64,000 nucleotides of DNA from contig NZ_CP110678.1 of assembly GCF_026167545.1 (NCBI RefSeq), positions 3,213,501-3,277,500 on the forward strand. Direction: 5' to 3'. This document shows, piece after piece, positions 57,553-64,000 of the stretch (its first letter is position 1; the number at the start of each line of letters is the position of its first letter). Under the pieces are notes generated by a model. The model ran no database searches, was not told where the DNA came from, and was given only the letters and a program-made list of their open reading frames with translations. A program made the position numbers and the translations under genes. Origin of the DNA: Sphingomonas sp. S1-29 (GTDB lineage Bacteria; Pseudomonadota; Alphaproteobacteria; Sphingomonadales; Sphingomonadaceae).

Positions 57553-58770
57553 CTAGCTTTTTCCGCCCGCCACAGCTTCGGCCCTGGCGAGCACGCGTAG
57601 CACGTTGCCGCCCGCCAGCTTCGCGAGGTCGGCGTCCGACCAGCCGCGCTGGATCAGCTCGGCGAACAGCAGCCGCCAGCCATCGGCGCCCTTCATCCCC
57701 TCGGGGCCGGTGCCGCCGATGCCGTCGTAATCGCCCCCCAGCCCGACATGATCGCGCCCGGCGATGCGCGCGATATGCTCGACATGCGCCGCGACGTCGG
57801 CGGCGGTGACTCGCGGGGCGGGGTTGGCGGCGGTCCAGGCGCCCATGCCGGCATCGTCGGTTTCGATTCCCAGCCGCTTCGCTTCGGCGCCGCGCTTCGC
57901 GTTCCATTCGGCATAGGCGGCCGAGACGAACACCGGATAGACATTGACCATCACCACGCCGCCATTCGCCGCGGTCAGCCGCAGCACGTCGTCGGGCACG
58001 TTGCGCGGGTGCGGGTTCACCGCGAAGGCGTTCGAATGCGAGAAGATCACCGGCGCGCGGGTGGCGGCGAGCGCGGCCTTGGCGGTGTCGGCCGAAACGT
58101 GGCTGAGATCGACCAGCATGCCGATCCGGTTCATCTCGGCGATCACCTCGAGGCCAAAGGGGGTGAGGCCGCGGACATTGGGGGTGTCGGTGGCGCTGTC
58201 GGCCCAGGAGACGTTCTTCGAATGCGTCAGCGTCATGTAGAGGACGCCCGCCTGGCGATAGTCGCGCAGCAGCGACAAATCGTTGTCGGCGATCTGGTGA
58301 GCGCCTTCTATCCCCATCAGCGAGGCGATCCGCCCCGCCTGCCGCGCGGCGCGGACCTCGGCGCTGGTGGTGGCGAGCGCGAGGTCGTTGGGGTAGCGCG
58401 CGACCAGCCGGCGGACGAGCGCGATTTGCTCGCGGGTGGTCTTCACCGCCTCGGCGCCGGTGATCGTCGCGGGGATCCAGAGCGACCAGAATTGCCCGCC
58501 ATAGCCGCCCGCGCGTAGCCGGGCGATGTCGGTCTGGACGGGGGGAACGAGCTTGTCGCCATTGGCCGAGAGGTCGGTGGTTTCGACCCTGCCGCCATGC
58601 TGGTCGCGCAATTCCCACGGCAGGTCGTTGTGGCCATCGACCACCGGCCGGGTGGCGAGGAAGCGTTCGAGCCGCGCGGCGGCGTCGGGAGTGGGGCTGG
58701 GGCTGGCGGTCTGCGCCAGTGCGGGGGCGGCAAGAACCAGTGCCAGCGAAACCCCAAGCAATCTTTTCAT
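57553..58770 (-). CDS. Membrane-type dipeptidase (M19), exported
   Basis: The 405-residue protein has a signal peptide (MKRLLGVSLALVLAAPALAQ). The M19 zinc dipeptidase domain has VVDGHNDLPWEL (His-x-Asp), LMGIEGAHQI (bridging Glu), MLVDLSHVS, PVIFSHSNAFAVNPHPRN and HVGLGGDYDGIGG. These enzymes cleave dipeptides, including those with D-residues at the C-terminus. The ATG at 58770 is set by the signal peptide. It is downstream of the TonB receptor gene on the same strand. Confidence 0.93.
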   Translation of the reverse strand: MKRLLGVSLALVLAAPALAQTASPSPTPDAAARLERFLATRPVVDGHNDLPWELRDQHGGRVETTDLSANGDKLVPPVQTDIARLRAGGYGGQFWSLWIPATITGAEAVKTTREQIALVRRLVARYPNDLALATTSAEVRAARQAGRIASLMGIEGAHQIADNDLSLLRDYRQAGVLYMTLTHSKNVSWADSATDTPNVRGLTPFGLEVIAEMNRIGMLVDLSHVSADTAKAALAATRAPVIFSHSNAFAVNPHPRNVPDDVLRLTAANGGVVMVNVYPVFVSAAYAEWNAKRGAEAKRLGIETDDAGMGAWTAANPAPRVTAADVAAHVEHIARIAGRDHVGLGGDYDGIGGTGPEGMKGADGWRLLFAELIQRGWSDADLAKLAGGNVLRVLARAEAVAGGKS

Positions 58771-58883
58771 ATCGTACCCACCCCGGCCATGTCGCGCAAA
58801 GCGCGCATCATGTCGCGGGGGAGGGGCGATGCATAGGCCGAACCTGCCCCCCGCCCGAAAAGGGCAGGGAGCAAGCCGGTACT

Positions 58884-61220
58884 TCAGAAGCGGGCGGTGA
58901 GCTGCCCGCCGTAGAAGCGCGGTTCGGCGCGGATGAAGGTGGGGATGCCGAAGCCGCCCCCGGTATTGCCCGCGTCGAGCAGATATTCTTCGTCGGTGGC
59001 GTTGCGGATGAAGCCCGCCAGCTCGAAACGCTCGTCCATGAAGCTGACGCCCGCGCGGGCGTTGACCAGGGTCACCGGCCCCTGCGAGATCGCCAGATTG
59101 TTGGGCACCTCGAAGAAGATGCGGCTGCGATAGGTGACCGTCGGGGTGGCGAAGAAGCGCATCCCGTTGCCGACCGGGGCATCGATCGTGAAGCCTGCCG
59201 CTGCCTGCCATTCGGGCTGGAGGCGGAAGCGCGCGCCCGAGAAGGTGGGGGCGAAGTTGTTGCCCTCGTCGATCCCGCCATCGATGTACGATCCGTTGGC
59301 GAACACGTTGAGCCACGAGGTCGGACGGACGCTGAGTTCGGCCTCGACGCCGAGGTTGCTCGCGGTGCCCGCGCTCTGCGTCTGGGTCATGCCGGTGGGC
59401 AGCTGGACGCTGACCTGGAAGCCGTCATATTTCTGGTAATAGACGCCGAGCGTTCCCGAAACCGGGCCGACATTGCCCTTGATCCCGCCCTCATAGTTCC
59501 AGACGATTTCCTCGGGAACGACTTGCAGGTTGCGCGCAGGGCCGCTGGCGGCGTTGCGGGCGTTGACCTGCACCACTGGCGAGCGGCGGCCCTTCGACAC
59601 GGTGGCGTACACGTTGATGTCGTCCGACAGGCGAAGCAGCGCATTGAAGCGCGGCAGCACCGCAGCAAAGCTTTCCTGCGCGAAGAAGGTCTGACCGCGC
59701 GTGTCGATCTGGCCGGGGATCAACGACGCGGCGTTGGTGAGGCGAGTGCGCGGCACCCGCGCGAAGAAGCCCGACTTGCGCTGTTCGATCAGCACGCGGA
59801 CACCGGCGGTGAGTTCGAGCGCGGGCATCGGGATCCAGGTGGTGTCGGCGAACACCGAATAGCTGTCGTTCTGCCCCTGATTCTCGAACACCGAACTGTA
59901 GGGCACCTGCGTGAGCCGGCCCTGCGAAAGGATCGCGGTCGCCTGCGCTGCCTGAACCTGCCCGGCGGCGTCGATGCACGGGATATTGAAGCCCAGCGCA
60001 GCGGTGGCATTAGCGGCGCATTCGAGAAAGATGCCCTCTTCGGCCGAGAATGGCACGTTCTGGATCGAGTCCTCGATGAACACGTTCCAGCCGAACGACG
60101 CGCGCCATTGCGGGTCGTTGTAGTTGAAGCGGCCCTCGTGGCTCGCCTGCCAGCCCTTGGCGAGTTCGGCGAATTCGAGATACCAGGCCGCCGAACCATC
60201 GGCGTCGAAGATTTCGAGGCTGTCGAAGTCGCGGTAGCCGTTGACGGTGGTGAAGGTCAGGCTGTCGGTCAGTTCGTAGCTGGCGGTCAGGTTGAAGTCG
60301 TACACGTCGCGATCGAGGCCGAGCTGATCGGCGCCCAGCACCGCCGCCGAATCGGGTGCGCCGCCAAGGTTCGCCTGGCCGAACGGATTGCCGGGACCCG
60401 CCTGCGTGGGCAGCGCGCGCGAGACGAACGGGGTGCCGCCGTTGCGCTGGCGGTCATAGGTGCCGATAATGTCGAGCGTGAAGCGGTCGGTAGGCGTGTA
60501 GCGGATCGAGGCGCGGATACCGAGCTGGTCCTGCGCGTACAATTCCTCGTCCTGGTTGGGCGAGAGGTTTTCCACGAATCCGTCGCGCTTCTTATATTCG
60601 AAGGCGATGCGGCCGGCGAAGACGTCCGAGCCGCCGTTGATGAAGCCCGACAGGATCGTCGAGTCATAATTGCCATAGCCCGCGGTGATCGCGCCCGAGA
60701 AACCCTCGCGCGGGCGCGCCGAGGTCATGCTGATCGCGCCGACCGCCGATGCGGTGCCGAACAGCGTCGCCTGCGGCCCCTTGATGACCTCGATCCGCTC
60801 CATGTCGTAGATCGCCTGGTACGACCCGCGCGAGCGCGCGATGTCGACGCCGTTGTAATAGAGCGTGACGCGCGGCGCCTGCTGCGACGACCCCGAGTCC
60901 GAGGTGATGCCGCGGATCACGATGCCAGGGTTGTTCGCGCTCTGCTCCTGGACGTTGAGGCCCGGGATGAAGTTCGACAGCTCGTCGAGATCGCTGACGC
61001 CGAGTTCGGCCATCCGTTCGCCCGACACCGCCGAGATGGTGATCGGCACGTCGACCAGACGCTGTTCGATCTTCTGCGCGGTGACGATGATCTCGTTCGA
61101 ATCCTCCGCCGGCGCGTTGGGGGTTTCGACGTTATCCTGCAGCGCCGATTGCGCGAAGGCGGGCATGGCGAAGGCGGTGGACGCGAGCAGGACGGCCGCG
61201 AGCGAAAGGCGATGTGGCAT
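58884..61220 (-). CDS. TonB-dependent receptor
   Basis: The 778-residue outer-membrane protein has a signal peptide (LSLAAVLLASTAFAMPAFAQ), a TonB box-like EIIVTAQKIEQRL, a plug domain (DVPITISAVSGERMAELGVSDLDELSNFIPGLNVQ, GIVIRGITS, YNGVDIARSRG, IEVIKGPQATLFGTASAVGAI) and a 22-strand barrel ending in FYGGQLTARF with terminal Phe. Sphingomonads have many such receptors for siderophores, sugars or peptides. The adjacent exported dipeptidase hints at peptide uptake, but the ligand is unknown. Confidence 0.94.
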   Translation of the reverse strand: MPHRLSLAAVLLASTAFAMPAFAQSALQDNVETPNAPAEDSNEIIVTAQKIEQRLVDVPITISAVSGERMAELGVSDLDELSNFIPGLNVQEQSANNPGIVIRGITSDSGSSQQAPRVTLYYNGVDIARSRGSYQAIYDMERIEVIKGPQATLFGTASAVGAISMTSARPREGFSGAITAGYGNYDSTILSGFINGGSDVFAGRIAFEYKKRDGFVENLSPNQDEELYAQDQLGIRASIRYTPTDRFTLDIIGTYDRQRNGGTPFVSRALPTQAGPGNPFGQANLGGAPDSAAVLGADQLGLDRDVYDFNLTASYELTDSLTFTTVNGYRDFDSLEIFDADGSAAWYLEFAELAKGWQASHEGRFNYNDPQWRASFGWNVFIEDSIQNVPFSAEEGIFLECAANATAALGFNIPCIDAAGQVQAAQATAILSQGRLTQVPYSSVFENQGQNDSYSVFADTTWIPMPALELTAGVRVLIEQRKSGFFARVPRTRLTNAASLIPGQIDTRGQTFFAQESFAAVLPRFNALLRLSDDINVYATVSKGRRSPVVQVNARNAASGPARNLQVVPEEIVWNYEGGIKGNVGPVSGTLGVYYQKYDGFQVSVQLPTGMTQTQSAGTASNLGVEAELSVRPTSWLNVFANGSYIDGGIDEGNNFAPTFSGARFRLQPEWQAAAGFTIDAPVGNGMRFFATPTVTYRSRIFFEVPNNLAISQGPVTLVNARAGVSFMDERFELAGFIRNATDEEYLLDAGNTGGGFGIPTFIRAEPRFYGGQLTARF

Positions 61221-61351
61221 TGGTAACCCCCGTTGATTCGAGGGAGCCTTTGCGCGCCGGTTATGAATGCTGCGCTGCAAAGCCGTGACGCGCGCGTTAC
61301 AACGCGTGACGCTTCGATGACAGCAAGGTTGGCAGGACGCCCAAGGGACGG

Positions 61352-61794
61352 TCAGAAGGGCAGGATACCGCGATATTGTTCGAGCGGCGGCGCGCCGGGG
61401 AGCAGTGCGCCCTGGCGCAGCAGGAAGATGTGGCGGACGATCTCGGCCTGTTGTTCGAGCCCGTAGCGCGACAGCCGCCAGCCGGGCTTGAGGCTGTACT
61501 CATAGCGGCAGAAGGGGTGGCGCCGCAGCGGCAGGAAGATGCCCTGCTGGTGCTGCCAGATATGCGTCATCTCGTGCAGGAACAGCCCCTGCGCGTCGCG
61601 CCCGCTATGCGCGAAATCGTCGCAATAGAGGCCACCCTCTGGGTGGAAATGGATGCAGCCGGTGGGGGCCATCGTGACGCGCTTGGGCTGGAAGAACGCC
61701 CATTTGCGGTTGGCGATCGTAGCGCGCGCATAATCGATCGCGTTGCCGAAGATGCTGCTGGCGAGCGCGATCTCGCCGGGGGTGAGCGGTCGTT

Positions 61795-61798
<4 letters not shown>
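61352..61798 (-). CDS. Vgr-related protein with HExxH motif
   Basis: The 148-residue protein has MKRPLTPGEIALASSIFGNAIDYARATIAN and LFLHEMTHIWQHQQGI, where HEMTH is a zinc-peptidase-like HExxH. Then follow EYSLKPGWRLSRYGLEQQAEIVRHIFLLRQG, the pattern of short sphingomonad proteins often labelled vgr-related. There is no VgrG domain or signal peptide. It may be an inactive or small peptidase domain like those in DUF4157 proteins. The ATG overlaps the stop of the upstream secreted protein gene. Confidence 0.75.

Positions 61799-64000
<2,202 letters not shown>

Noticed and set aside
57553..59316. A 587-codon frame extending the M19 dipeptidase upstream
   Set aside because: The extension is antisense-free but out of frame with the end of the TonB receptor gene; the signal peptide at 58770 marks the true start.
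58719..61226. 835-codon open frame on the plus strand opposite the TonB receptor
   Set aside because: It is an antisense shadow. Its translation is rich in Arg/Ala/Asp with no domain, while the minus strand has a complete TonB receptor with signal peptide and terminal Phe.

Overview
The window is a high-GC alphaproteobacterial chromosome segment, most likely from a sphingomonad (Sphingomonas or a close relative). This is inferred from a TrcR/DUF1013 cell-cycle regulator, an NDUFA12-type complex I subunit, DUF2155, DUF1192 and DUF192 proteins, an LpxH-like phosphoesterase next to a glycosyltransferase, the str-S10-spc-alpha order without rpsD, and a TonB receptor plus secreted peptidases. No tRNA, rRNA, CRISPR array, prophage or complete insertion sequence was seen.

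Layout. 1-14.4 kb: a truncated GGDEF-EAL protein, a fatty acyl-AMP ligase divergent from recX, a two-domain cold-shock protein, DUF192 lipoprotein, NDUFA12 and DUF2155 genes. These converge on aat, which is coupled to a ParA-like ATPase. Then come an MliC-like lipoprotein, a lipoprotein-OmpA gene split by a frameshift at an A9 run, a ParE/ParD-type toxin-antitoxin pair, clpA, a DUF1192 gene and a quinone oxidoreductase. 14.4-22.5 kb: a hypothetical protein, LpxH-like phosphoesterase, glycosyltransferase, trcR, dienelactone hydrolase, GST, a repeat-rich 750-bp gap, an M28 peptidase and a universal stress protein. 22.6-26.7 kb: pyruvate dehydrogenase E2 and lipoamide dehydrogenase, separated by a small membrane protein, a thioesterase and a Phd/PIN toxin-antitoxin pair. 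26.7-29.8 kb: a small lipoprotein, secreted amidohydrolase, alpha/beta hydrolase and a small membrane protein.

30.0-50.7 kb is the ribosomal super-cluster: str (rpsL, rpsG, fusA, tuf), S10 (rpsJ to rpsQ), spc (rplN to adk) and alpha (rpsM, rpsK, rpoA, rplQ), with tight or overlapping start/stop junctions. A Uma2-like gene sits between adk and rpsM. Palindromic repeats lie in several gaps, and a strong terminator-like hairpin separates rpmD from rplO. rpsE carries a long Gly/Arg/Asn-rich N-terminal extension.

50.7-64 kb: a prolyl oligopeptidase, a frameshifted small gene coupled to a DUF2283 gene, guaA, rlpA, a DmeR/DmeF-type metal sensor and exporter, a DUF4168 protein, an M19 dipeptidase, a TonB receptor, a three-gene cluster (PCuAC copper chaperone, secreted unknown, HExxH protein) and the 5' end of dnaK behind a heat-shock-like promoter.

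I did not find a clearly new multi-gene system. The best unexplained signals are the A9 frameshift site in the OmpA-type lipoprotein gene, the 220-bp antisense overlap of the DUF2155 and aat genes, the S5 extension, the frameshifted DUF2283 partner, and three families of long palindromic repeats.
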